Assembly (NCBI GenBank): GCA_013822245.1
Contig: PNKE01000017.1
Coordinates: forward strand, 59,939 to 123,938
DNA from: Candidatus Solibacter sp.
GTDB taxonomy: Bacteria; Acidobacteriota; Terriglobia; Bryobacterales; Bryobacteraceae
DNA length: 64,000 bases
Direction of reading: 5' to 3'
Part shown: positions 18,541-27,286 of the stretch, piece by piece
Numbering within the stretch: the first letter of the stretch is position 1
Layout: the number at the start of each line of letters is the position of its first letter
Position numbers and translations under genes: made by a program
The notes under the pieces: model-generated
Told to the model about the DNA's origin: nothing
Seen by the model: the letters and a program-made list of their open reading frames with translations, nothing else
Databases searched by the model: none

Positions 18541-19943
18541 GTCCCCGCCACGCGCCGCCGGTAAATCCTCACCCCTTCCGTCTCCGCCACCTGCTCGTAC
18601 CCCTCCAACCATTCGCCCAAATCCCCATACCTCTCAATCGCCAGCGCCGCGTTCAACTTGCCCAGCCCGTCGGCAATGAACGCCGGCCGCGTCCCGGCAA
18701 GCTCCCGCCTGAACCTCGCCGCCAACTCCGGCGCCGACGGCGTAGAAACCGTCAGATGACGGTCCGCGATCACCCCGGTCAGCGGCTGCGAATCAATAAA
18801 CCGTGTCGCACCCGGCAACCCCGCCAGCACATTCAACTCCGGCCTGTAGCCCCACACCAGCAACGTGTCGCCCGGCCGCGCCATCTTCCGGATCGCTGAC
18901 GCCGCCTCGCGCGCATCGGCGAAAAGCGCCAGGTCGCGCATCGCTCTCGGTTCGCCCCGCAGTGTCGCCACATGCCGCGACCCAAACCGCACCGCCGGCA
19001 CGATCAGCGCCACGGCCAGCATGGCTGTCACCCACCACCGCCCCGGAAGACAGATCCCCCGCGCCGCGGCGATCGTCAGGGCTGGCAACAGCGCAAAGTA
19101 GTACCGCGGAAAAAACCTCATCCCCGCCGCCACCATCAACAGCCCGGCCAGCACCCACACCGCCATCCGCCACCAGCCCTTTTCGCGCCTCGCAAAGTAT
19201 ATCGCCGCGCCCATCACCAATGCCGCGTGGAACCCCGCCCAGTTCACTGTCCGCGCCGCGCCCTCGGCCAGCGGATTTGCAAACAACGCCTCCCGCGAAT
19301 ACATCGCCCCCCACTGCCACACCGGCCCCAGCCAATCCCCGGCCGCCAGCCACACCCCCGCCGCCGCCGCCGCATAACCCGCCGCCCCCCTCGCCGCCCC
19401 CCTCGGCCTCCAGATCAGGATCACCGGCAGCAGCACCAGCGCCTTGGCGTTGGCCAGCAACCCCGCCGCCGCAATAATCCCCGCCGCCACCGGCCGCCCC
19501 GTCTGCGCCGCCCACACCGCGCCCAGCGCAAACGGAATCAGCAGCAGATCCGGCGCCAGTGAAATCAGCGCCGCCGGATGGCCGAACGACAGGTAGAACG
19601 CCATCAACGCCGCCGCAACATACCCCTCCCGCCGCCCAAACATCGCGTCCGCCGTTCTCGCCGCCAGCCAACAGCACAACAGCGCAAACAGCGCCCCGCC
19701 CACCCTCAATGCCCAGCCCGTCTCCGCCCCCCACGCCAGATAGATCCACGCATACAGCGGCGGCTTGTCAAACCAGACGCCTCTGTAAAGCTCCGCCCCC
19801 TCCAACATCCTCCGCGCCGCCGCCAGCCCATAGGCCTCGTCCACCCACAACACATCCACATGGCACAGCCTCACGCCCAGCAGCAGCGCCAAACACCCCG
19901 CCCAGAACGCCGCCCGGCGCCACCCGCCCTCAAACTGTCTCAT
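18522..19943 (-). CDS. ArnT/PMT-like glycosyltransferase (GT39-type membrane protein)
   Basis: 473 residues with about ten transmembrane helices and a C-terminal soluble domain. The first external loop has 'VLWVDEAY' and is followed by 'GVWFDKPPLYAW', the Asp-Glu and D-K-P-P-L pattern of PMT/ArnT-type enzymes that use polyprenyl-phosphate sugars. The start overlaps the end of the upstream FkbM-like methyltransferase by 14 bp, so both are in one transcript and probably modify the same envelope glycan. Confidence 0.75.
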   Translation of the reverse strand: MRQFEGGWRRAAFWAGCLALLLGVRLCHVDVLWVDEAYGLAAARRMLEGAELYRGVWFDKPPLYAWIYLAWGAETGWALRVGGALFALLCCWLAARTADAMFGRREGYVAAALMAFYLSFGHPAALISLAPDLLLIPFALGAVWAAQTGRPVAAGIIAAAGLLANAKALVLLPVILIWRPRGAARGAAGYAAAAAGVWLAAGDWLGPVWQWGAMYSREALFANPLAEGAARTVNWAGFHAALVMGAAIYFARREKGWWRMAVWVLAGLLMVAAGMRFFPRYYFALLPALTIAAARGICLPGRWWVTAMLAVALIVPAVRFGSRHVATLRGEPRAMRDLALFADAREAASAIRKMARPGDTLLVWGYRPELNVLAGLPGATRFIDSQPLTGVIADRHLTVSTPSAPELAARFRRELAGTRPAFIADGLGKLNAALAIERYGDLGEWLEGYEQVAETEGVRIYRRRVAGTQSQTR

Positions 19944-20820
19944 ACGTCATCCGGCTGATGATCTCCCACTGCTCGCTCTCCGAGTGCTTCCTCAGCCGCA
20001 TCCGGTGCGGCCGGAAGATCTCCTCCGCCGTCCGCGCCGCCACCGTCTCCGGCCTCACCGCGTCGCGCACGAAAAACGCATTCACCCCCGCCGCATCCAC
20101 CGCCGCCAGGCTGTACCCCTTCGCCCGCCCCAACCTCTCCAGCGCCTTCAGCGACGCCCCATGATAGTACCCGCTCGCGTGCGCCTGCATCGCCGAAAAC
20201 TCTGCATCATAGGGCGCCGTCACCGCCCTCTCTCGCCCCATCGACGCGTTGTATTCGATCACCACCACATCCGCCGCCGTTCCTCGAATCGCCTTCCACA
20301 GCCAGTAATCCATGCCGTCTACATCGATTGACAGAACCCCCAGCGGCCCGCTTCCAACAAGATCGTCCACATTCTCCGCCGTCACAAACGCCCGCCGCAC
20401 CTCCACCCGGTTCGCCCGCCCCATCAACATCCGGTCCGCCAGCTTCCTCGCCGCCGCCGCCCTCAGCGCCTCGCCCTCCACCATCACCCCGTCCCAACCC
20501 AGCACATACCCCAGCACCGCCGTATTGCACTCCAGCCCGTCCTCGACGCCGATCTCCACAAACCTCTTGCTCACCCCTGCCAGCTTCCAAAGGAGGTTCA
20601 ACAGGATGCCGTCCTCGCCGTTCTGCGAAAATACCTGGAACTCTTCCCCCTCGCCATCGGCGGCCAGGCCAGGAAACCGCTCCCGCACCACCATCCGCGC
20701 CAACTGCGCCCTCCTCGCCTCTACGTCGAACAAACGGTCGTCGAGATGGGATAAACTGTTCGCCTTCCTCACCAGCGACGCCGGCGCATGACGCCTCAGC
20801 CACGCCCGGTACCACTTCAT
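19930..20820 (-). CDS. FkbM-like SAM-dependent methyltransferase
   Basis: 296 residues from the ATG at 20820 ('MKWYRAWL'). The in-frame extension further upstream is low-complexity and crosses the hairpin at 20900-20945. The central 'FSQNGEDGILLNLLW' and 'RFVEIGVEDGLECNT' segments form a glycine-containing SAM-binding region, and 'VLSIDVDGMDYWLWKAI' with 'VVVIEYNA' matches FkbM-type methyltransferases. These O-methylate sugars or other small metabolites. It is first in a two-gene unit with the ArnT-like gene. Confidence 0.7.
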   Translation of the reverse strand: MKWYRAWLRRHAPASLVRKANSLSHLDDRLFDVEARRAQLARMVVRERFPGLAADGEGEEFQVFSQNGEDGILLNLLWKLAGVSKRFVEIGVEDGLECNTAVLGYVLGWDGVMVEGEALRAAAARKLADRMLMGRANRVEVRRAFVTAENVDDLVGSGPLGVLSIDVDGMDYWLWKAIRGTAADVVVIEYNASMGRERAVTAPYDAEFSAMQAHASGYYHGASLKALERLGRAKGYSLAAVDAAGVNAFFVRDAVRPETVAARTAEEIFRPHRMRLRKHSESEQWEIISRMTYETV

Positions 20821-20899
20821 CGATCCCCTCGCATACCCTACCAGGATATGACTATCGCTCAACGTTTTGCCCGGTTTCTGCTCACCGCCCCCGTGTCCG

Positions 20900-20945
20900 G
20901 ACGACAGAAAGCCCCGCGCCTTCCGGCCCGGGGCTTCCTGTCGTC
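20900..20945 (-). terminator. Long hairpin, probable terminator of the M48 protease gene
   Basis: The arms 20900-20916 and 20929-20945 pair over 17 positions with one mismatch. The loop is 12 nt and can itself form a 3-bp inner stem. It starts 38 bp downstream of the protease stop on the minus strand. The T-run is weak (CTTTCT), so a processing site or a double-stranded regulatory element remains possible. Confidence 0.6.
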
Positions 20946-20983
20946 GCGCCTGGCGGGTCAAGCCGCCGTCTTGCGGGCGAACT

Positions 20984-22033
20984 CTAATTGCGCCTCTTCA
21001 GCGTCGGCCGCTCGTCGGGCTCCTCGGTCTTCTTCTTGTCTTCGCCCTCGGCCCCGATCGGCTCCGTCGAACCCGGCGCCCGCCGCAGCGACGGACGGTT
21101 CGGATCCTCCGGCGTCGCCCGCCGCCGGCTCGACAGCATCAGGATGCGGTTCTTCACATCCTCAAACTCCGACGTCGTCACCACATACTCAGGCCGCGCC
21201 TTCAGCAGTTCCTCGATGTTCTCTTGCGCCTTGATGATCCTGTCGCCCGTCGGCGGATGAGAACTGAACCAGCTCGCAATCGTGCCCGGCTTGCGTTTGT
21301 TCATCGCCTCCAGCTTTTCGAAGAAGTCGACAAACCCGTTCGGGTCGTAGCCCGCCTTGTACATGTACTGCAAGCCCAGCAGATCGGCCTCTTCTTCGTA
21401 CCCGCGCGAGAACTTCAGAAATCCCAGCGGAATCGCCACCGACGCCGCCTGCCGGATGCCAAAGCCCGTCCAACCGCCCATGAAGATCAGCGGAATCGTC
21501 GCCAGATTCACCAGTTGGCCCTTCGTCGCCTGCTTGGTCCCGTGCCGCGCCGCGATGTGCGCGATTTCATGGCCCATCACGCCCGCGATCTCGCTCTCGT
21601 TCTCGGCCAGCGTGATCAGCCCCGTGTTGACATAGAAAAACCCGCCCGGCAGCGCCATCGCATTCGGTTCATCGGTGTCGATCACCTTGATCGTCACCGG
21701 AAACTGGCAGTCCGAATTGCGCACCAGGTTCTGCCCGATGCGGTTGATGTACTCCGCGATCACCGGGTCGTCCACTATCTTCGCCTGCCGCTCGATCTCC
21801 TGCGCCAGGCTCTTGCCCAGCGCGATCTCCTTCTCGATCGAATACCAGTTCATCCCCTTGCCCACGTCCCGCTCGCCGATCGCGTCAGGGTCTTTCTTGC
21901 TGGGCTTCTTCTTCTTTTCGGTCTTCTTCGTCTCCGCCGGCGTCTGCTCCTGCGCCAGCGCTGGCGGCATCGACACGGCGAGCGAGAGGCTCAGCCCGAG
22001 TATGGTTCGAAATGTGATTCTGCCGGTCGTCAT
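20984..22033 (-). CDS. M48-family zinc metalloprotease, secreted
   Basis: 349 residues. A signal peptide ends at 'ALAQ' (about 28), then a Lys-rich linker, then a peptidase M48 domain with the zinc motif HEIAH (155-159) and the third ligand Glu in 'GYEEEADLLG'. 'PNAMALPGGFFYVNTGL' is typical of the BepA/LoiP group, which handles outer-membrane protein quality control in the periplasm. The ~60-residue C-terminal tail is charged and probably disordered. It stands alone and is followed by the hairpin at 20900-20945. Confidence 0.88.
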   Translation of the reverse strand: MTTGRITFRTILGLSLSLAVSMPPALAQEQTPAETKKTEKKKKPSKKDPDAIGERDVGKGMNWYSIEKEIALGKSLAQEIERQAKIVDDPVIAEYINRIGQNLVRNSDCQFPVTIKVIDTDEPNAMALPGGFFYVNTGLITLAENESEIAGVMGHEIAHIAARHGTKQATKGQLVNLATIPLIFMGGWTGFGIRQAASVAIPLGFLKFSRGYEEEADLLGLQYMYKAGYDPNGFVDFFEKLEAMNKRKPGTIASWFSSHPPTGDRIIKAQENIEELLKARPEYVVTTSEFEDVKNRILMLSSRRRATPEDPNRPSLRRAPGSTEPIGAEGEDKKKTEEPDERPTLKRRN

Positions 22034-22108
22034 CGCGCCGCTCCTTCTTCCCGGGTCCGTCTGCGTCCAGTATACGCGCTCTCGGCTTCAGAACCCGTTC
22101 CCTAATCT

Positions 22109-22121
22109 GTGTAACGTACAC
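22109..22121 (+). promoter_or_regulatory. Palindrome GTGTA-ACG-TACAC just upstream of the class V aminotransferase
   Basis: A perfect 5-bp inverted repeat with a 3-nt centre ends 8 nt before the ATG at 22130, in a position where a bound repressor would block translation initiation or transcription. No regulator is known. Confidence 0.3.
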
Positions 22122-22129
22122 TCGAATAG

Positions 22130-23272
22130 ATGGGTTACAACGATCTCGCGACGCTTGATTTGTCTCTCCGCTACCGGGATGAATTCCCTTCGGCCAGCCA
22201 TTTGGTCTATCTGAACCACGCCGCCGTCGCTCCGCTCTGCCGCCGCGCCGCCGATGCCATGACCTGGCTCACCCGCGACGCCCTCGAAAACGGCTCGCTC
22301 CACTACGACCGCTGGATGAAGTGCTACGACCAGTTCCGCCTCGCCGCCGCCCGCCTCTGCAACGCCTCGCCCGCCGAGATCGCCATGGTCAAAAATACCT
22401 CCGAAGGCATCGCCACCATCGCCCTCGGCCTCAAATGGCAGCCCGGCGACAAAATCGTCGCCTTCCGCGAGGAGTTCCCCGCCAACTTCTACATCTGGAA
22501 GAAATTGGAGGATTGGCACGGCGTCCGCGTCGAATGGCTCTCCTACCTCGACCCCCTGGAAAAACTCGAACAAACCGCCCGCGGCGCAAAGCTCCTCGCC
22601 ATCAGCTTCGTCCAGTACTTGAGCGGCTACCGCGCCGATCTCGAAGCCATCGGCGGCATCTGCCGCCGCCACAACGTCTTCTTCCTCGTCGACGCCATCC
22701 AGGGCCTCGGCGCTTTCCCCCTCGATGTCCGCAAAATGAACATCCAGGCCCTCGCCGCCGACGGCCACAAATGGCTCCTCGGACCCGAAGGCCACGGCGT
22801 CCTCTACATCCAGCACGACTGGCAGGACCGCATCGAACCCGTCGAATTCGGCTGGACCACCGTCAAGGGCTACACCGATTACGCCTCCCGCGACATGGCC
22901 CTGCGCCCCGACGCCGGCCGCTACGAATGCGGCACGCTGAACACCGTCGGCGCCTTCGGCCTCACCGCCTCCATGGAACTGCTCCTCGAAGCCGGCATCG
23001 ATAACGTCGCCGCCGCCGTCCAGCGCCTCGGTGACCACATCGCCGAGGGCGCCGCCAACCGCGGCTACGAAATCCTCGGCGGCCCCCGCACCCCCGCCAC
23101 CGGCGCCGGCATCGTCTCCATCCGCAAGCCGGATATCGATGCCCGCCTGGTCCACGCCCGCCTGCGCGAGGCCGGCGTCATGTGCGCGCCCCGCCAGGGC
23201 TGGGTCCGCCTCTCCCCACACTTCTACATCACCCCCGACCAGATCAACCGCGCCCTCGATCTGCTCCTATAG
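22130..23272 (+). CDS. Class V aminotransferase-fold PLP enzyme (cysteine desulfurase/isopenicillin-N epimerase-like)
   Basis: 380 residues of the class V aminotransferase fold. PLP contacts: Asp188 in 'FFLVDAIQGLGAFPLDV' and Schiff-base Lys214 in 'AADGHKWLLGPEG'. The sequence is nearest in style to the isopenicillin-N epimerase and selenocysteine-lyase group rather than to IscS, and no catalytic-loop Cys of a true desulfurase is obvious. The substrate is unknown. It stands alone between the protease and the AraC remnant. Confidence 0.75.
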   Translation: MGYNDLATLDLSLRYRDEFPSASHLVYLNHAAVAPLCRRAADAMTWLTRDALENGSLHYDRWMKCYDQFRLAAARLCNASPAEIAMVKNTSEGIATIALGLKWQPGDKIVAFREEFPANFYIWKKLEDWHGVRVEWLSYLDPLEKLEQTARGAKLLAISFVQYLSGYRADLEAIGGICRRHNVFFLVDAIQGLGAFPLDVRKMNIQALAADGHKWLLGPEGHGVLYIQHDWQDRIEPVEFGWTTVKGYTDYASRDMALRPDAGRYECGTLNTVGAFGLTASMELLLEAGIDNVAAAVQRLGDHIAEGAANRGYEILGGPRTPATGAGIVSIRKPDIDARLVHARLREAGVMCAPRQGWVRLSPHFYITPDQINRALDLLL

Positions 23273-23326
23273 CCCCCCCACTCAGTCCGGCGGGTCGATC
23301 CAACCGTCCAGGCTGCAAACTGCGCG

Positions 23327-23878
23327 TTAACGCACTCTGAGCGGCTTCATCTGCGCGCCATCCGCCGAACGGAGTGTACGGCTATCCCGCATCGGCGTCA
23401 AACCGAACAGCCGCTTATACTCCCGTGCGAACTGGCTGGCGCTTTCGTCGCCCACCTCCAACGCCGCGCTGCCCGCATCCAGCCCGTGGATCGACATCCT
23501 CACTCGCGCCTCCTGTAGCCGGATCTGCTTCTGATATTGGAGCGGGCTCATCGCCGTCAGCGCCCTGAAATGGTGGTGGAGCGTGGAGACGCCCATTCCG
23601 GCGATCTCGGCGAGTTCCTCCACTCGAAGCGGCTTTGCATAGTTGTCCTTGATCCAGGCGATCGCCCTCGCCGTCCGCTGACACTGATCCCCCGGCCTCG
23701 CTACGGCTCGAAGCCGCGATCCCTCCGGCCCTTCAAGGATCCGGTAGATAATCTCGCGTTCAATCAGGCCATGGAGGAAGGCGATGTCCTGAGGCCGGTC
23801 CAACAGACGCATCAGCCGGCGGAAGGCGTCAAGCAATTCCAACGTCATCTCCCCGATGGCGATAGCCGGACCCTTCAC
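23327..23878 (-). pseudogene. AraC-family regulator, 5'-truncated
   Basis: 183 codons. The C-terminal AraC double helix-turn-helix is intact ('LRVEELAEIAGMGVSTLHHHFRALTAMSPLQYQKQIRLQEAR', then 'SQFAREYKRLFGLTPMRD'). Only the last ~60 residues of the AraC_N ligand-binding domain precede it; full-length relatives have about 110 more residues. The missing end is where an IS630 remnant begins (23.9 kb), and no matching N-terminal sequence lies beyond that remnant. The gene was most likely cut by the insertion and a following deletion. The DNA-binding half could still be expressed from the internal ATG at 23878. Confidence 0.8.
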
Positions 23879-23924
23879 CGCCTTTGGAGAAACCGCCCGT
23901 CACATCGGCGCAGGCGCCTCCCGC

Positions 23925-24225
23925 GGCCCACAGGCACAAGCGTGTGAAGGCCTGGCTGAGCAAGCATCCGCGCTTTCAAATGCACTTCACGCCGGCCGGC
24001 AGTTCCTGGCTCGATCTGGTGGAGCGGTTCTTTGGCGGACTCGCCGCGGATTGCATCCGCGACGGCAGCTTCCAAAACGTTCCGGAGTTGGTGGATGCCG
24101 TCGGCGACTACCTCGCCGCGCGCATTGAAACCCCCAAGCGTTACGCATGGAAAGCCAAGGGTGAAGAGATCCTGAAAAAGATCCAGCGGGCCAAGCAAGC
24201 CCTTCATTCAGTCACTACAAGCTAA
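23925..24225 (+). mobile_element. IS630-family transposase remnant (C-terminal third)
   Basis: The reading frame ends at 24225 and carries 'AHRHKRVKAWLSKHPRF', 'HFTPAGSSWLDLVERFF' and 'RYAWKAKGEEILKKIQRAK', the C-terminal half of an IS630/Tc1-mariner DDE transposase including the last catalytic Glu (in 'VERFF'). The two upstream catalytic Asp residues and the N-terminal DNA-binding domain are gone, so it is inactive. The bases just after the stop (about 24226-24240, 'GCGAGACACTG') may be the old right end. It adjoins the broken AraC gene. Confidence 0.85.
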
Positions 24226-24344
24226 TTGCGAGACACTGCACCAGCACCTGAGAAATATTCTTGACCGATGGGTCATGGATGTATTACATTTGGTGGGCAG
24301 AACTGTCTGCTGGGTACCTTGATTAGCTTGAGGAGGAGAATTCC

Positions 24345-25013
24345 ATGCGTGCTTTCCTGAGCTTGGCCTTTTGTCTGGCCGCTCTTCCGTTTTCGGCAAC
24401 CGCCGCCTATGTCTTCGGCTTTAGCGGTGGCACCCCCAACTCGCTCATTCTAAACGGTGGAGCCACCACTCTCTCCACCGCGACCAACCTTCTGGCACAG
24501 GGCAACAACCAAGGATGGTGGAGCCCCACCGCCCCGGCTTCTGACAGCAACGACAACTTCATCGCCGGCGACGCCAGCGAGGGCGGCCCGTGGAACAATT
24601 TCTTCACCTTCAGCCTCGCCGAAGTGCAGGGCCCTATCACGAGCGCGGTGCTGTCCATCGGCGGCAGCTACAGCCACTCCGGACTGCCCCTGACCTATTC
24701 GATCTTCGACGTTTTGACAGATCCGCTGGCTCTCAACACCAATAATGGGACGAGCCAGGCGATATACGATGATCTGGGCTCGGGCGTCCTCTACGGGTCG
24801 ATCATCATTTCGTCGTTGAACATCCCCACGGACATCGCACTGAACGCCGCCGGCCTGTCCGCCCTGAATGAAGCCATCCAGCGCGGTGCGGAGTATTTTT
24901 CGATCGGCGGGACGATCAGCCCCGGCACGGCGCCGATTCCCGAGCCATCAACGGTTCTGCTGCTGGGTACCGCCCTCGCCGGTCTCGGTTTGATTCGCCG
25001 CAGGCGGGCGTAG
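24345..25013 (+). CDS. PEP-CTERM-anchored secreted protein
   Basis: 222 residues. A signal peptide ends at 'ATAA' (about 20). A Ser/Asn/Gly-rich beta-type domain follows, and the C-terminus is 'PEPSTVLLLGTALAGLGLI' plus 'RRRRA'. This Pro-Glu-Pro motif, hydrophobic helix and Arg cluster form a PEP-CTERM sorting signal, recognised by an exosortase not present in this window. There is a strong GAGGAGG ribosome site before the ATG. A candidate promoter, TTGACC at about 24261, precedes it in the 119-bp gap after the IS remnant. The domain's function is unknown; such proteins are usually exported to the surface matrix. Confidence 0.88.
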   Translation: MRAFLSLAFCLAALPFSATAAYVFGFSGGTPNSLILNGGATTLSTATNLLAQGNNQGWWSPTAPASDSNDNFIAGDASEGGPWNNFFTFSLAEVQGPITSAVLSIGGSYSHSGLPLTYSIFDVLTDPLALNTNNGTSQAIYDDLGSGVLYGSIIISSLNIPTDIALNAAGLSALNEAIQRGAEYFSIGGTISPGTAPIPEPSTVLLLGTALAGLGLIRRRRA

Positions 25014-25044
25014 GGAACCGAACGAACCGATTCGCGGATCAGCC

Positions 25045-25065
25045 AGGGGCCTTCGGGCCCCTTTT
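25045..25065 (+). terminator. Rho-independent terminator of the PEP-CTERM gene
   Basis: A 7-bp stem AGGGGCC/GGCCCCT closed by a TTCG tetraloop, followed by TTTTCATTTT. It begins 31 bp after the PEP-CTERM stop. The T-run overlaps the stop codon of the convergent gene at 25065. Confidence 0.92.
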
Positions 25066-25532
25066 CATTTTGCGGGCTCGCCCAGCGGACTCGGCTCGCA
25101 CCCCGTGCGCTTCACCGTATAGGCCAGCGAAGCGATCTTCCACCGCCCGTCCTGCCGCACCAGCGTCACCTGATCGGTCCCGCAGTGGCTGAACTTGCCG
25201 GCACGATGGAAGTCGTACGGCGCCCACAGCGCGGCCAGGTCGCCGTCGATCAGCACCTTCGGCGACCACATCCGTTCCAGCAGCGCGCCCTCCGCCTTCA
25301 CGATTGACGCCGCCCATCTGCTGGCCGGCGTCGTCACCACCCGGCCATCGTCTCTCACCGCCGCCAGCACCGCATCGGGCACAAACGCCGCCTCCAGCAC
25401 CGCCACGTCCTTCGCCGCCATGGCGTCAAACACCCTCTTCACTGCCTCCGCCACCTGGCGCTCCGGCGTCTGGGCTGCCAAAATTTGCAGCGCCGCCGCT
25501 GCCGCCAACACCATCACAAGGAGAATCCGCAT
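25065..25532 (-). CDS. Secreted SnoaL/DUF4440-like (NTF2-fold) protein
   Basis: 155 residues from ATG 25532, with AAGGAGAA-like bases missing but a clear signal peptide ('MRILLVMVLAAAAALQILAAQ'). The rest has the NTF2/SnoaL layout: a helix 'VAEAVKRVFDAMAAKDVAVLEAAFVPDAV', then strands ending 'VTLVRQDGRWKIASLAY'. Such proteins bind small ligands or act as simple isomerases; no catalytic residue can be assigned. It is convergent with the PEP-CTERM gene and divergent from the GH109-like gene. Confidence 0.7.
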   Translation of the reverse strand: MRILLVMVLAAAAALQILAAQTPERQVAEAVKRVFDAMAAKDVAVLEAAFVPDAVLAAVRDDGRVVTTPASRWAASIVKAEGALLERMWSPKVLIDGDLAALWAPYDFHRAGKFSHCGTDQVTLVRQDGRWKIASLAYTVKRTGCEPSPLGEPAK

Positions 25533-25665
25533 GGCATCGAGTTTACCGCGCCTCGCCCGCCCCGCCCCCGTTTGACCGCGGCTTCCCATGCCGGATAGAC
25601 TGGGCCTGACGCGACCGCCGCCCTTGGATGCGGCGCTTCTTCTTTTCTGACAAGGAGTGCAAGCG

Positions 25666-26985
25666 ATGAAACAGGGATTCGATCGCCGACAGTTTCTTGA
25701 ACGCGCCGCCGCGCTGTCGGCGCTGATGGCGGGATCGGGCCAGGCGGCGCCGGCCATGCAGGCCAAGCCGATGGAAACCGTCCGCCTTGGCTTCATCGGC
25801 GTCGGCGGCCGCGGATCCGGCCACGTTCGCGACGTTCTCCGCATTCCGCAGGTCAAGCTCAATGCGGTTTGCGACATCAACCCCACCCGCGTCGAGGCCA
25901 TCCAGAACTGGACCCAGAAGGCCGGCCAGGCCCGCCCCGAGGGCTATTCGAAAGGCCCCGCCGACTACAAGCGCCTCTGCGCCAACCCCAACCTGGACGC
26001 CATCTACGTCTCCACGCCCTGGGAACTCCACGTCCCCATGTGCGTCGAGGCGATGAAGAACGGCAAGCACGCCATCGTCGAAGTCCCGGCCGCAACCACC
26101 CTCGAAGAGTGCTGGGAACTCGTCGAAACCTCTGAAGCCACCGGCAAATACTGCATCATGATCGAGAACTGCAACTACGACCGCGTCGAGTTGATGGCTC
26201 TCAACATGGCCCGCAAGCGCCTGTTCGGCGAACTCGTCCACGCCGAATGCGGCTACCTGCACGACCTGCGCGGCATCAAGTTCTCCGACCGCGGCGAGGG
26301 CCTCTGGCGGCTCGACCATTCCATCAGGCGCAACGCCGACCTCTACCCCACCCACGGCCTCGGACCCGTCGCCCAAACCCTCAACGTCAACCGCGGCAAC
26401 CTGTTCGACCACATGGTTTCGTTGGCGTCGAAGACCGAAGGCCTGCGCGAATACGCCCGCGCCAAATTCGGCGCCGACAGCCCCCAGGCCAAGTTGGACG
26501 TCAAACTCGGCGATGTCGTCAGTTCGCTCATCCGCACCCGCGCCGGCCAGACCATCCTTGTCGTCCACGACACCAACCTGCCGCGCCCCTATAGCCGTAA
26601 AATCCTGCTCCAGGGCGCCAAGGGCGTCCTCGAAAAATACCCCAAGCCGCAGATCTACATCGAGGGCCGCGACAAAAACGACCAGTGGGTGGACCTTTTC
26701 ACCAACTACGCCGCCGAGTTCGAACACCCGCTCTGGAAGGGCCTCCAGGAACGCGCCAAAGGCGCCGGCCACGGCGGCATGGACTTCGTCATGAACTACC
26801 GCCTCATGCAGTGCCTCATCAAAGGCGAGGCCCCGGACATGGACGTCTATGACGCCGCCGCCCTCAGCGCCGTCACCGAACTCAGCGAACGCTCCATCGC
26901 CGGCCGCGGCAGGAGCGTCGATTTCCCCGACTTCACCCGCGGCAAGTGGCGCAACCGCCAGCCGGTCGGCATCGTCACCGCCTGA
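25666..26985 (+). CDS. Gfo/Idh/MocA-family oxidoreductase, GH109-like, Tat-exported
   Basis: 439 residues from ATG 25666 with AAGGAG 8 nt upstream. A twin-arginine signal ('DRRQFLERAAALSALMAGSG') precedes an NAD-binding Rossmann fold with GVGGRG (45-50). 'IYVSTPWELHVPMCVEAMKNGKHAIVEVPAATTLEECWELV' and 'YPTHGLGP' match glycoside hydrolase family 109, which splits terminal N-acetylgalactosamine using tightly bound NAD. Exported Gfo/Idh/MocA proteins are frequent in Acidobacteria and many have other substrates, so the hydrolase function is probable, not certain. Confidence 0.82.
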   Translation: MKQGFDRRQFLERAAALSALMAGSGQAAPAMQAKPMETVRLGFIGVGGRGSGHVRDVLRIPQVKLNAVCDINPTRVEAIQNWTQKAGQARPEGYSKGPADYKRLCANPNLDAIYVSTPWELHVPMCVEAMKNGKHAIVEVPAATTLEECWELVETSEATGKYCIMIENCNYDRVELMALNMARKRLFGELVHAECGYLHDLRGIKFSDRGEGLWRLDHSIRRNADLYPTHGLGPVAQTLNVNRGNLFDHMVSLASKTEGLREYARAKFGADSPQAKLDVKLGDVVSSLIRTRAGQTILVVHDTNLPRPYSRKILLQGAKGVLEKYPKPQIYIEGRDKNDQWVDLFTNYAAEFEHPLWKGLQERAKGAGHGGMDFVMNYRLMQCLIKGEAPDMDVYDAAALSAVTELSERSIAGRGRSVDFPDFTRGKWRNRQPVGIVTA

Positions 26986-27006
26986 ATTTGTTCTCAGAAG
27001 ACAAGT

Positions 27007-27046
27007 ACGCCGGCGGGAGCGGGTTCGGCTCCCGCCGGCGTCGTTT
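27007..27046 (+). terminator. Terminator of the GH109-like gene
   Basis: A perfect 14-bp GC-rich stem (27007-27020 with 27028-27041), a 7-nt loop, and the short tail CGTTT. It lies 22 bp after the stop. A second hairpin, GGCAGGG/CCCTGCC at 27068-27092, follows. Confidence 0.85.
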
Positions 27047-27100
27047 GCGTGAGGTTGTCTCCATCCCGGCAGGGCGAATGTGATTCCCTGCCCGCCGGAC

Positions 27101-27286
27101 TTATGATGCCTGTGAGACCTTCCTGGCCATCTCCGCGATCTTCTCCGCCGCCACGGGTCTCCGTGGTGCCGGCTCCTCTTGTGCCGACCGGTTGACTGTC
27201 ACCAAACGGAGGAGGCTCTCCTGGAAACGCAGGATCTCGCCGAGTTCAATGCGTTCTTGTGGCATATGTTGTTTATTCATCGGCAT
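27101..27286 (-). CDS. Possible small protein (61 residues), unrecognised
   Basis: It starts at an ATG with AAAGG 13 nt upstream and ends 'AEKIAEMARKVSQAS', which could form a charged helix. The length, lower GC and lack of any recognised motif leave open that this is a chance frame or a remnant of a decayed gene. Confidence 0.25.
   Translation of the reverse strand: MPMNKQHMPQERIELGEILRFQESLLRLVTVNRSAQEEPAPRRPVAAEKIAEMARKVSQAS

Noticed and set aside
25533..25901. Upstream in-frame extension of the SnoaL-like gene
   Set aside because: It is antisense to the GH109-like gene and precedes a clear signal peptide beginning at 25532.
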